DNA of 5,006 bases from NCBI GenBank assembly GCA_934122155.1, contig CAKOVX010000026.1:1-5006 (forward strand), in the 5' to 3' direction. This document shows, in pieces, positions 1 to 5,006 of the stretch (its first letter is position 1; each line of letters starts with the position of its first letter). A program made the position numbers and the translations under genes. The DNA is from an uncultured Clostridia bacterium. GTDB taxonomy: Bacteria; Bacillota; Clostridia; TANB77; CAG-508. A model generated the notes under the pieces. It had not been told where the DNA came from. It did no database searches and worked only from the letters and a program-made list of their open reading frames with translations.

Positions 1-34
1 GGGCTAACTGTCTAAATAAAAAAGATATATCTTT

Positions 35-61
35 CTCTTACCTATTGGTGAGAGTTTTTTT
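35..61 (+). terminator. Rho-independent terminator at the left edge
   Basis: An 8-bp stem, CTCTTACC (35-42) with GGTGAGAG (47-54), has one T-G wobble pair and a TATT loop. Seven T residues (55-61) follow it. The order of stem then T-run gives rightward termination, so a plus-strand gene probably ends just left of or at the window edge; a TAA at 5-7 could be its stop, but too little sequence is present to call a gene. An A-rich segment at 13-23 can pair with 56-66, so some termination of leftward transcripts is also possible. Confidence 0.75.
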
Positions 62-88
62 ATTTATAAAAAAATTATAAAATATTTA

Positions 89-116
89 TTGTAATTTATT
101 AAAATTATGATATACT
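89..116 (+). promoter_or_regulatory. Probable vegetative promoter of a small RNA
   Basis: The -35 candidate TTGTAA (89-94) is separated by 16 bp from the -10 candidate TATACT (111-116). A TG one base upstream of the -10 (108-109) makes an extended -10 element. The preceding 30 bases are almost pure A/T, like an UP element. The predicted start is near 123. No protein gene lies on this strand for more than 2 kb downstream, and a terminator follows about 100 bases later, so the promoter would serve a short RNA. In AT-rich DNA chance matches are common; the extended -10 and the structured downstream sequence are the main support. Confidence 0.5.
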
Positions 117-122
117 TTAATA

Positions 123-220
123 AATTGATTGATATTTGTATCAATCGTCAAGAGAGCCAAAAAGTTGTAGATAACAACTTCGTTGGCACCAAAAATAGTG
201 TCCAAATGGACACTATTTTT
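123..220 (+). ncRNA. Candidate small structured RNA, about 98 nt
   Basis: Three stem-loops follow one another downstream of a promoter-like sequence. Hairpin 1 (127-146) is a perfect 8-bp stem, GATTGATA with TATCAATC, with a TTTG loop. Hairpin 2 (156-187) has a lower stem GCCAA/TTGGC and an upper stem AAGTTGT/ACAACTT around an AGATA loop, separated by a small internal loop, 12 bp in total. Hairpin 3 (191-220) is a 13-bp terminator. The linker 147-155 is single-stranded in this model. I see no convincing short reading frame with a ribosome site, and I do not recognise the RNA as a known riboswitch or housekeeping RNA. Its 3' end overlaps the last codons of the leftward anti-sigma gene, so it would be antisense to that mRNA's 3' end. 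It could instead be only structured intergenic DNA around a shared terminator. Confidence 0.4.
191..220. terminator. Bidirectional terminator at the end of the anti-sigma gene
   Basis: A perfect 13-bp stem, AAAAATAGTGTCC (191-203) with GGACACTATTTTT (208-220), encloses a 4-base loop. The five A and five T bases at its ends give a U-run in either direction. Leftward it ends the sigma/anti-sigma operon, and the anti-sigma stop codon (213-215) lies within the stem. Rightward it would end the candidate small RNA. Confidence 0.8.
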
Positions 221-1055
221 CTATATATCCAGTTGTATCTGGTCTAGCTACATCACTATCTTGTACAGTTCCTATTTCTTTGTAATAATCTTGAATTATT
301 GGTTCATCATCATATTCACTTATCATTCTAAGTAATATTCCTGTATCTGCTTCAATAATATATTCCCAAAGATATTGTTGTACTAAATAACATTCTTTAT
401 CTCTAAACTTTATTTTTTCTACTTTTGAATGGATAGCTGCACTAAGGGAAGTATCTAATGCCGTATCAGTGTTTTGCACTACAAGGTGTCCAACCAAAGT
501 AGTATTATCTTTAATTTTGCTTTCTCCATCATTTATTAATTTAAAACGTTCATATTCATCTTCATAAAATATTTCACATATTAAATTTCTTTTTTCACTA
601 TTTGAGTAACTACTATGATATCTTACTCTTTTATTTTCTTTTGCATATTCTTCTACATAAGAGATAATACCCGCTTTAACTCCAATTTGTATAATATGAT
701 AATTATCTGTTCCTTCTTTTATTTCAGATATTATAGCGTTATTATATGAATTATTTATTATAATATATTTTCTAGTTGTATTTATAACAAATGCAAGAAC
801 AATAATTAATAATATCAATCCTAAGAACTTAAATATTTTTAATTTATTTCCATACTTTTTCATGTATTTAGTTTCTTTTTTACATTGCTCTTTTGCTTTT
901 AAACCTATGTCATTTTTCATGTTTTCTAATATTTTGGTACACTCTGAACAATTTTTTAAATGTTCTTCTATAATTTTATTGCTTTCTTCGCTAGTTAGTC
1001 CTTCTATATAATTTGGTAATAAGTCCTGAACTAATTTACATTCTTTTTCATTCAT
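213..1055 (-). CDS. Zinc-finger, membrane-anchored anti-sigma factor
   Basis: This 280-residue protein probably binds the ECF sigma factor encoded just upstream and releases it on an envelope signal. The N-terminus has a zinc-binding anti-sigma (zf-HC2/ZAS) pattern: Cys6, then His32-x3-Cys36-x2-Cys39 in a short helical domain that begins with the typical LVQDLLPNYIEG segment. Residues about 74-92 form one hydrophobic membrane helix preceded by many lysines (positive-inside), so the first 70 residues should be cytoplasmic and residues 95-280 outside. The outer domain has a region around 225-240 resembling 'W-x-Y-I-E-A-D-T-G' segments seen in clostridial anti-sigma partners; its ligand is unknown. 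The ATG (1053-1055) has AGGAGG at 1065-1070, nine bases upstream and inside the end of the sigma gene. One base separates the sigma stop from this ATG, so translation is probably coupled. The anti-sigma role rests on domain pattern and gene order. Confidence 0.85.
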   Translation of the reverse strand: MNEKECKLVQDLLPNYIEGLTSEESNKIIEEHLKNCSECTKILENMKNDIGLKAKEQCKKETKYMKKYGNKLKIFKFLGLILLIIVLAFVINTTRKYIIINNSYNNAIISEIKEGTDNYHIIQIGVKAGIISYVEEYAKENKRVRYHSSYSNSEKRNLICEIFYEDEYERFKLINDGESKIKDNTTLVGHLVVQNTDTALDTSLSAAIHSKVEKIKFRDKECYLVQQYLWEYIIEADTGILLRMISEYDDEPIIQDYYKEIGTVQDSDVARPDTTGYIEK

Positions 1056-1056
1056 A

Positions 1057-1536
1057 TTACTCTACCTCCTTTAATTTTTGTTTTCCTCTGTAAAAAGTTG
1101 TTCTCGCCCAATTTTCTGTTTTATTAAATATGTCACCTATCTCTTTAAAACTTAAATCTCCAGTTATCCTTAAATATATTACATCTTTTGTTTTTTCGTC
1201 TAGCTTTTGTATTTTTTTATATAGCTCTAATTTGCTGTGATTTGAAATTGCTGTATCTTCTGTGGTTTCTAATGATTCTATTGAAAATAGTTCATCTTCA
1301 GATGTGGCTTTTATATTTTTATTTTTCTTTATACTATCAAGCCAAGTATTTTTAGCTATTTTACATAGCCATACAGAAATTTTGCAATCTTCTTTAAAAG
1401 TACGTATATTTTTTACAGCTTTATAAAAGGTTTCTTGAGTTAGTTCTTCAGAAATATCATTGTTATGGGTTAAACAGAATAAATATTTTTTTACTGTTTG
1501 AAAATATTCTTTATATATTTCTTCCATATTCTGCAT
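1057..1536 (-). CDS. ECF-type RNA polymerase sigma factor
   Basis: This 159-residue protein has the size and two-domain plan of ECF sigma-70 factors. Region 2 spans about residues 8-72 and includes ISEELTQETFYKA (28-40), typical of core-polymerase binding helix 2.2, and VWLCKIAKNTWLD (55-67), matching -10 recognition segments 2.3-2.4. A variable acidic linker (about 78-100) follows. Region 4 spans about 104-157, with LSFKEIGDIFNKTENWARTTFYRGKQKLK (128-156) forming the -35-binding helix-turn-helix. The ATG at 1534-1536 is preceded by GGGGG (1544-1548) seven bases upstream; a second Met three codons in is possible but worse placed. The gene is first in a two-gene operon with its probable anti-sigma factor, and its upstream region carries an ECF-style promoter, suggesting self-activation. 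I cannot assign it to a numbered ECF group or to a B. subtilis paralog. Confidence 0.93.
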   Translation of the reverse strand: MQNMEEIYKEYFQTVKKYLFCLTHNNDISEELTQETFYKAVKNIRTFKEDCKISVWLCKIAKNTWLDSIKKNKNIKATSEDELFSIESLETTEDTAISNHSKLELYKKIQKLDEKTKDVIYLRITGDLSFKEIGDIFNKTENWARTTFYRGKQKLKEVE

Positions 1537-1559
1537 AAAATTTCCCCCTTTACTTATAT

Positions 1560-1585
1560 GACGATTAAAAAGCTTATTTGTTACA
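1560..1585 (-). promoter_or_regulatory. ECF-type promoter of the sigma/anti-sigma operon (autoregulatory)
   Basis: On the minus strand TGTAAC (1580-1585) is followed after exactly 16 bp (1564-1579) by CGTC (1560-1563). This matches the established ECF promoter form in Firmicutes, an AAC-containing -35 and a CGTC/CGTA -10, as for B. subtilis SigM, SigX and SigW. The predicted start, about 7-10 bases downstream, leaves a short leader that includes the ribosome site at 1544-1548. Recognition by the sigma factor encoded directly downstream is inferred from the usual autoregulation of ECF operons. Confidence 0.7.
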
Positions 1586-1586
1586 A

Positions 1587-1615
1587 ATCTTATTTCATTT
1601 TTAATAAAAATTCAA
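1587..1615 (-). promoter_or_regulatory. Possible housekeeping promoter upstream of the ECF promoter
   Basis: On the minus strand TTGAAT (1610-1615) is followed after 17 bp by TAAGAT (1587-1592). This resembles a SigA promoter with one or two mismatches per box and ideal spacing. It sits immediately upstream of the ECF-type promoter and could give the basal expression needed before autoactivation. The match could be chance in such AT-rich sequence. Confidence 0.35.
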
Positions 1616-1631
1616 CCATGGTTACTTAATA

Positions 1632-1674
1632 AAAAAACAAACATGCTAAATTTTAAATAACATGTTTGTTTTTT
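1632..1674 (-). terminator. Rho-independent terminator of the UPF0016 gene
   Basis: A perfect 14-bp inverted repeat, AAAAAACAAACATG (1632-1645) with CATGTTTGTTTTTT (1661-1674), encloses a 15-base loop. Leftward transcription reads the stem and then a T-run, and the repeat starts one base after the stop codon (1676-1678). It isolates the UPF0016 gene from the sigma operon, supporting separate transcription of the two. The symmetric A/T tails would also stop rightward transcription. Confidence 0.8.
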
Positions 1675-1675
1675 A

Positions 1676-2290
1676 CTAAAATATTGATAAAAATAACCCT
1701 ATAAAACCAAATATCAAGAATAAAATTCCAGACAGCTTTTGCATTGCATTTTCGGAAATATGATTATTTAGAAACTTTCCAAAAGCAATTGCAATTGAAT
1801 CAGAGGCCACCATTGCCGTAATGGCACCAATAATAAGACAGATTTTATAATTTGGATATTGAACCCCAAGCCCGATTGAAGCTAAAAAAGTTTTATCACC
1901 AAATTCTCCAATAGCAATGTATAATGCAATAAGTAAACAATAATTTATTTTTAAGTTTGAAATTTTTAATAGTAAATTGTTTTTTTGTGAATCATCCATT
2001 ACTAGTTTTTCTTTTTTAGGGAGCAGAGATAAAACACCAATTATAACAAAAGAAAAGTATGTAATAAACTCAATTAATTGATGAATAATAGGGTTACTAA
2101 AAAGAGATAAACTACTTCCAAACAAAATTGCTAATCCATGGCTAAAAAAAGAACCAATTGCTACACCAAGTAATATTCTAAAAGTTTTGTCTTTTCTAGA
2201 AAAAGATAAGACTAAAAGTTGAGTTTTATCACCAAGTTCACTTACAAAAACTATTGCAAATGATATAAGAAATGGATAAATAAAGTCCAT
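1676..2290 (-). CDS. UPF0016 (TMEM165/GDT1) family cation transporter, probable Mn2+ exporter
   Basis: This 204-residue integral membrane protein carries the two signature repeats of the UPF0016 family, ELGDKT (18-23) and EFGDKT (129-134). In this family these acidic motifs lie on paired helices and form the cation path. Hydrophobic stretches near 3-17, 39-62, 72-91, 115-136, 148-170 and 183-203 fit the usual six or seven helices in two inverted halves. The short charged loop between halves (92-112) is the expected cytosolic linker, and the length is typical of bacterial members. Bacterial and eukaryotic relatives move Mn2+ or Ca2+ out of the cytosol, so Mn2+ efflux is the best guess, unproven here. 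The ATG (2288-2290) has AGAGGTG six bases upstream. The gene stands alone, divergent from the ABC operon and followed by its own terminator. I do not see the Mn2+-sensing yybP-ykoY riboswitch that often precedes such genes. Confidence 0.9.
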   Translation of the reverse strand: MDFIYPFLISFAIVFVSELGDKTQLLVLSFSRKDKTFRILLGVAIGSFFSHGLAILFGSSLSLFSNPIIHQLIEFITYFSFVIIGVLSLLPKKEKLVMDDSQKNNLLLKISNLKINYCLLIALYIAIGEFGDKTFLASIGLGVQYPNYKICLIIGAITAMVASDSIAIAFGKFLNNHISENAMQKLSGILFLIFGFIGLFLSIF

Positions 2291-2334
2291 AATTTACACC
2301 TCTTTGATTTGATGTATATTCAAAAATGTAAATT
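2291..2334 (-). promoter_or_regulatory. Leader inverted repeat reaching the ribosome site of the UPF0016 gene
   Basis: AATTTACA (2291-2298) and TGTAAATT (2327-2334) are perfect 8-bp complements. In the minus-strand mRNA they would close a 28-base loop directly against the start codon, and the downstream arm includes the last two bases of the GAGGTG ribosome site (2297-2302). Pairing could lower initiation, but the stem is A/T-rich and the loop long, so it may be weak. No clear promoter was found for this gene. Confidence 0.3.
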
Positions 2335-2358
2335 CTATGTGAAATATTTATAAAAACA

Positions 2359-2387
2359 TTGATATAAAAATAATATAATGATAAGAT
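2359..2387 (+). promoter_or_regulatory. Candidate promoter of the ABC exporter operon
   Basis: TTGATA (2359-2364) lies 17 bp upstream of TAAGAT (2382-2387), a plausible SigA pair that would start transcription near 2394 and give a leader of about 40 bases. A better -10 hexamer, TATAAT (2374-2379), lies inside the spacer but has no good -35 at the right distance. Which of the two is used cannot be settled by eye. No ECF-style AAC/CGTC pair was found here, so there is no sign that the neighbouring sigma factor controls this operon. Confidence 0.4.
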
Positions 2388-2434
2388 AACGAAGTACGAA
2401 AACATACGGAAATAAGAAAGAGGAGGAAATTAAG

Positions 2435-3466
2435 GTGATAGAAGTTAAAAATGTCACAAAAAAATACCCTAATACCAAAGCTGTTGATAATATAAGTTTT
2501 GAAGTTAAAGATGGTGAAGTAGTAGGACTTTTAGGACCTAATGGAGCAGGAAAAACAACTACAATGAATATGATAACAGGTTTTATTGAACCTACTGAAG
2601 GACAAATTATTATTAATGAATTTGATATTGTAAAAAAATCTAAAAAGGCCAAAAAGCAAATCGGGTATATGCCTGAGGGAGTTCCACTATATACAGAACT
2701 TACACCTAGAGAATTTGTAAGCTATATGGCTGATTTAAAGGAAGTTAAATCAAAAGAAAAAAAACAAATGGTAGATAAAGTCTTAGAAGAAACAGGATTA
2801 GAGAGTGTTCAAAATAAATTAATCAAAAATCTATCAAGAGGGTATAAACAAAGAGTAAGTATGGCAGGTGCATTGGTAGGAGATCCAGATGTTATAATAT
2901 TAGATGAACCTACGGTTGGGCTAGACCCAAAGCAAATTACTGAAATTAGAAATTTAATAAAAGAACTTGGAAAAAAGCATACGGTAATTTTAAGTAGCCA
3001 TATTTTATCAGAAGTAAGCCAAATATGTGAAAGAGTAATAATTATAAACCATGGAAAAATTATAGCAGTAGATACTCCTCAAAATCTAGAAGAAAAAACT
3101 AAAGAAAAAAATACTATTTTAGTTACTGTTGAAGATTTAAAAGGAAATATGAATAATCTAAAAGAAAAAATAAAAGAAATTGAAGAAATAAGAATGGTAA
3201 AAGATAATAATGATGGAACAAAGCAATACTCAATTATATCAGCTGAAGAAGTCGATTTGAGAAAAAAATTGTTTGAAGTATTACCTAAAGAAGAAATTAC
3301 CATATTTGAACTAAAGAAGGATGAATCTACACTTGAGGATGCTTTTATTAAATTAATTGATTCAGAAAATGAAAATGAGGAAGATGCCTCAGAAAAAGAA
3401 ACTAAAAAATCAGACAAAAAAGAGAAGAAGAAAAATAAAAAAGATAATAAAGGAGGAAAAGAATAA
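2435..3466 (+). CDS. ABC transporter ATP-binding protein (GldA/CcmA-like exporter family)
   Basis: This 343-residue cytoplasmic ATPase should power the membrane proteins encoded after it. Visible motifs are Walker A GPNGAGKTT (34-42), the Q-loop region IGYMPE (76-81, where this subfamily often lacks Gln), signature LSRGYKQR (133-140), Walker B VIILDEP (153-159), D-loop GLDP (162-165) and switch His189 in SSHILSEV. Residues about 220-308 form the accessory domain usual in ABC-2-type export ATPases. The last 35 residues (about 309-343) are a low-complexity tail, first acidic and then lysine-rich. It starts at GTG (2435-2437), with AGGAGG at 2421-2426 eight bases upstream; the protein's alignment to the family start (MIEVKNVTKKY) supports this. 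Its stop overlaps the next ATG (TAATG). The family also includes gliding-motility GldA and NosF-like proteins, but nothing in the window suggests motility, and the substrate is unknown. Confidence 0.93.
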   Translation: MIEVKNVTKKYPNTKAVDNISFEVKDGEVVGLLGPNGAGKTTTMNMITGFIEPTEGQIIINEFDIVKKSKKAKKQIGYMPEGVPLYTELTPREFVSYMADLKEVKSKEKKQMVDKVLEETGLESVQNKLIKNLSRGYKQRVSMAGALVGDPDVIILDEPTVGLDPKQITEIRNLIKELGKKHTVILSSHILSEVSQICERVIIINHGKIIAVDTPQNLEEKTKEKNTILVTVEDLKGNMNNLKEKIKEIEEIRMVKDNNDGTKQYSIISAEEVDLRKKLFEVLPKEEITIFELKKDESTLEDAFIKLIDSENENEEDASEKETKKSDKKEKKKNKKDNKGGKE

Positions 3467-3597
3467 TGTTTGCAGTTTACAAAAAAGAATTAAAATGCTA
3501 TTTTTTATCTCCTACTGGATATATAACAATAGGGCTATTTTTGTTAGTATTCAGCTTGTTTTTTTACTTAACCACAGTTCGGTATTGGGGCATATGA
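3466..3597 (+). CDS. ABC-2 permease, N-terminal part (frame broken)
   Basis: This 43-residue frame encodes the start of a GldF-like ABC-2 permease: an amphipathic start with MFAVYKKELKCYFLSPTGY (1-19), a typical opening for this family, then a first membrane helix (about 20-38). It ends at TGA (3595-3597), and the rest of the permease continues in the +1 frame. The ribosome site AGGAGG (3451-3456) lies nine bases before the ATG, inside the end of the ATPase gene, and the two genes overlap by one base, so translation is strong and coupled. Alone the product would be only a single helix. Reading TGA as Trp would not rescue it, since the same frame meets TAA at 3613-3615. It is therefore either half of a frameshifted gene, a sequencing or assembly error, or a genuinely split subunit. 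Confidence 0.7.
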   Translation: MFAVYKKELKCYFLSPTGYITIGLFLLVFSLFFYLTTVRYWGI

Positions 3598-3598
3598 T

Positions 3599-4150
3599 AT
3601 GGGAAACCTATATTTTAATACAGCAAGATATGGCTTATTAATAATTGTTCCAATTCTTACAATGAGAATGTTTGCAGAAGAAAGAAAAAATGGAACTGAA
3701 CAATTACTATTAACTTCACCTAGAAGTATTACAGGCATTGTACTTGGAAAATATTTTGCAGCAGTTAGTGTAATCATAATAACATTAGTATTTTCACTAA
3801 TATACTATGGAATTTTATGCTTTTTTAAGGCTCCAAGTTTTGGGCCAACACTTGTAATGGTATTAGGATTTTTACTAGTAGCTATGGCAGCAATTGCAAT
3901 AGGAATGTTTATATCTAGCTTAACAGAAAACCAAATTATTGCTGCTGTTATCACAATAATATTTTTTGTGAGTTCTTGGTTTTTACCAAATATAAGTGAC
4001 AGTCTTTCTATTATTGACCTAATGAGTAATTATCAAAAATTCCCAGCAGGGCTTATATCAATAACAGAGGTATTTAATTTATTAGGAATTGCAATAATGT
4101 TTGTATTATTTACAATTATTATTATGCAAAGAAAGAAATCAGTAAAATAG
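3599..4150 (+). CDS. ABC-2 permease, main C-terminal part (GldF-like)
   Basis: This frame supplies 183 residues of the permease, with five predicted membrane helices (about 12-25, 48-71, 80-104, 111-129 and 158-178). The conserved family segment PILTMRMFAEERKNGTEQLLL (18-38) continues into TSP (39-41); it is the cytosolic stretch that contacts the ATPase in this family. The frame is open back to 3572, giving homologous-looking residues before the ATG (PQFGIGAYD), so the ancestral gene clearly continued from the frame starting at 3466. Joined, the two parts give roughly 230 residues, the usual length, so a one-base insertion or two-base loss between 3572 and 3594 explains the break with almost no loss of protein. 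The GGGG run at 3587-3590 is one possible site. The ATG (3599-3601) comes one base after the upstream TGA, and that GGGG sits eight bases before it, so reinitiation is conceivable. The gene ends 16 bases before the next start. Confidence 0.8.
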   Translation: MGNLYFNTARYGLLIIVPILTMRMFAEERKNGTEQLLLTSPRSITGIVLGKYFAAVSVIIITLVFSLIYYGILCFFKAPSFGPTLVMVLGFLLVAMAAIAIGMFISSLTENQIIAAVITIIFFVSSWFLPNISDSLSIIDLMSNYQKFPAGLISITEVFNLLGIAIMFVLFTIIIMQRKKSVK

Positions 4151-4166
4151 AAAGGAACTTAAAATA

Positions 4167-5006
4167 ATGGGAAAAAAGTTTATAGAAATTATAAAAAAGA
4201 GATGGTTGCAGAGTGTTGTACTTACAATATTACTATTTGCAATTATAATATGTGCATTTTTAGCCATAAGTTATGGAATAAAAAAAGCAAATATTACAGA
4301 TTTCGATTTTACACAAGACAAAATTTATTCTATATCACAAGAAACAAAAGATAAACTTGCAAACTTAGATCAAGAGGTTACTATCTCAATATATAATATG
4401 TATGAATATGTAAATGATTTTGCTTATAAATATGCAGCTTTAAACAAAAACATAAAAGTAGAAGAGATAGAAAACTTAACAGCAAAAACAGAATGGAAAA
4501 CTGAATATGGAGTTTCTGATTCATCAGCATTTATTATAATAGAAAGTAACAAAAAATCAAAACTATTAGACTCAGACAACTTATATACATATGATTATAC
4601 AACTAATAGACAAATTGACGTAACAGAAGAGGCAATGACAAATGCAATTCTAGATGTTGTTACAAATGTAAAACCAAAAGTATGCTTTTTAACAGGACAT
4701 AATTTATATAGTGATGGTGCATTTGAATACTTAAAGAATTCATTAGTATCAGAAATTAATGAAGTTGAAGACTTAAACTTATTAACTGCTGGAACAGTAC
4801 CAGAAGATTGTAAGCTATTAATAATAACAGCATTAAAGGAAGACATAACCCAAAAAGAGGGAGACGAGATATTAAAGTATATTAAAAACGGTGGAGAAAT
4901 TCTACTTTTATTAGATCCAAACTTAAATAATATAAAAACACCAAATTTTCAAAAGGTGTTAGATGAATATGGAATAAAAAATTCAGATGGATTTATTATA
5001 GAAGGT
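4167..5006 (+). CDS. GldG-like ABC exporter auxiliary protein, 3' end beyond the window
   Basis: The frame is open from ATG 4167-4169 to the right edge (280 codons, partial). AAAGGAA (4151-4157) lies about ten bases upstream as the ribosome site. The product starts with a basic segment and one membrane helix (about 16-36), then the segment DFTQDKIYSISQETKDKLANL (47-67), which matches the usual 'D...YSLS..T...L..L' opening of the GldG/ABC-type 'uncharacterised transport system' domain. KPKVCFLTGH (169-178) and GGEILLLLDP (242-251) are further family hallmarks, in a Rossmann-like extracytoplasmic domain. Full-length members run to roughly 450-550 residues with a second helix near the C-terminus, so about half is missing here. 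It follows the ATPase and permease in one operon, the gldA-gldF-gldG order found in many bacteria, and probably forms a complex with them. Its biochemical role is not established. Confidence 0.85.
   Translation, partial: MGKKFIEIIKKRWLQSVVLTILLFAIIICAFLAISYGIKKANITDFDFTQDKIYSISQETKDKLANLDQEVTISIYNMYEYVNDFAYKYAALNKNIKVEEIENLTAKTEWKTEYGVSDSSAFIIIESNKKSKLLDSDNLYTYDYTTNRQIDVTEEAMTNAILDVVTNVKPKVCFLTGHNLYSDGAFEYLKNSLVSEINEVEDLNLLTAGTVPEDCKLLIITALKEDITQKEGDEILKYIKNGGEILLLLDPNLNNIKTPNFQKVLDEYGIKNSDGFIIEG

Noticed and set aside
21..34. Perfect 14-bp palindrome AAAGATATATCTTT left of the first terminator
   Set aside because: It is made only of simple A/T-rich sequence and no gene start follows to make it an operator. 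Chance occurrence is likely at this base composition.
1614..1623. 10-bp palindrome AACCATGGTT between the UPF0016 terminator and the sigma promoters
   Set aside because: It overlaps the edge of the possible housekeeping -35 and could be an operator, but it is short, single-copy in the window and matches no regulator site that I know.
2291..2434. Riboswitch (yybP-ykoY type) in the divergent intergenic region
   Set aside because: Only 144 bases separate the two divergent starts, and the GC-rich conserved loops of this riboswitch are not visible on the UPF0016 side.
2335..2652. Leftward 105-codon open frame over the ABC operon start
   Set aside because: It lies antisense to the ATPase Walker A region, has no good ribosome site, and its composition is the shadow expected from the real gene.
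3595..3597. TGA in the permease read as Trp or as an RF2-like programmed +1 frameshift site
   Set aside because: Reading through as Trp meets TAA 15 bases later, and TGG is the Trp codon elsewhere in the window. The preceding ATA codon cannot re-pair well after a +1 slip, unlike the CTT-TGA site of RF2 genes.
3357..3641. Rightward 94-codon open frame across the ATPase-permease junction
   Set aside because: It is an out-of-frame, low-complexity Lys/Arg-rich reading of the ATPase tail, and the genuine frames on either side explain the same DNA.
4595..4846. Leftward 83-codon open frame inside the GldG-like gene
   Set aside because: It is antisense to a clear family match with no ribosome site or homology-like motif of its own.

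Overview
The window is very AT-rich. Its coding uses A/T-ending codons, its ribosome sites are strong AGGAGG types, and its families (zinc-finger anti-sigma factor, ECF sigma factor, GldA/GldF/GldG-type ABC exporter genes) are those of low-GC Firmicutes, most likely a member of the Clostridia. I cannot name a species. TGG is used for Trp, and TGA does not appear inside any recognised reading frame, so the standard bacterial code fits.

Layout, left to right. Positions 1-220 hold no protein gene that I can support. They contain a rightward rho-independent terminator (35-61), presumably ending a gene off the left edge. A good vegetative promoter follows (89-116), then three consecutive stem-loops, the last of which is a terminator. 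Together these look like a roughly 100-nt small RNA gene. Positions 213-1536 hold a leftward two-gene operon: an ECF sigma factor followed by its membrane-anchored zinc-finger anti-sigma factor. Upstream lies an ECF-type promoter (TGTAAC-N16-CGTC), which suggests autoregulation, with a probable housekeeping promoter just behind it. Positions 1676-2290 hold a leftward UPF0016/TMEM165-GDT1 family membrane protein, a probable Mn2+ (or Ca2+) exporter, with its own terminator directly after the stop codon.

From 2435 to the right edge runs a rightward ABC operon. It encodes an ATPase with a lysine-rich tail, an ABC-2 permease split by a frame break near 3572-3594, and a GldG-like membrane-anchored protein that runs off the window. 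The genes are tightly packed (TAATG overlap, TGATATG junction, 16-nt gap), so they are probably co-transcribed and act as one transporter.

Most worth checking: the unassigned small RNA candidate, the split permease, and the self-directed ECF promoter. Nothing here clearly shows a wholly new system. The protein genes belong to known families, although the transported substrate and the ECF-sensed signal are unknown.
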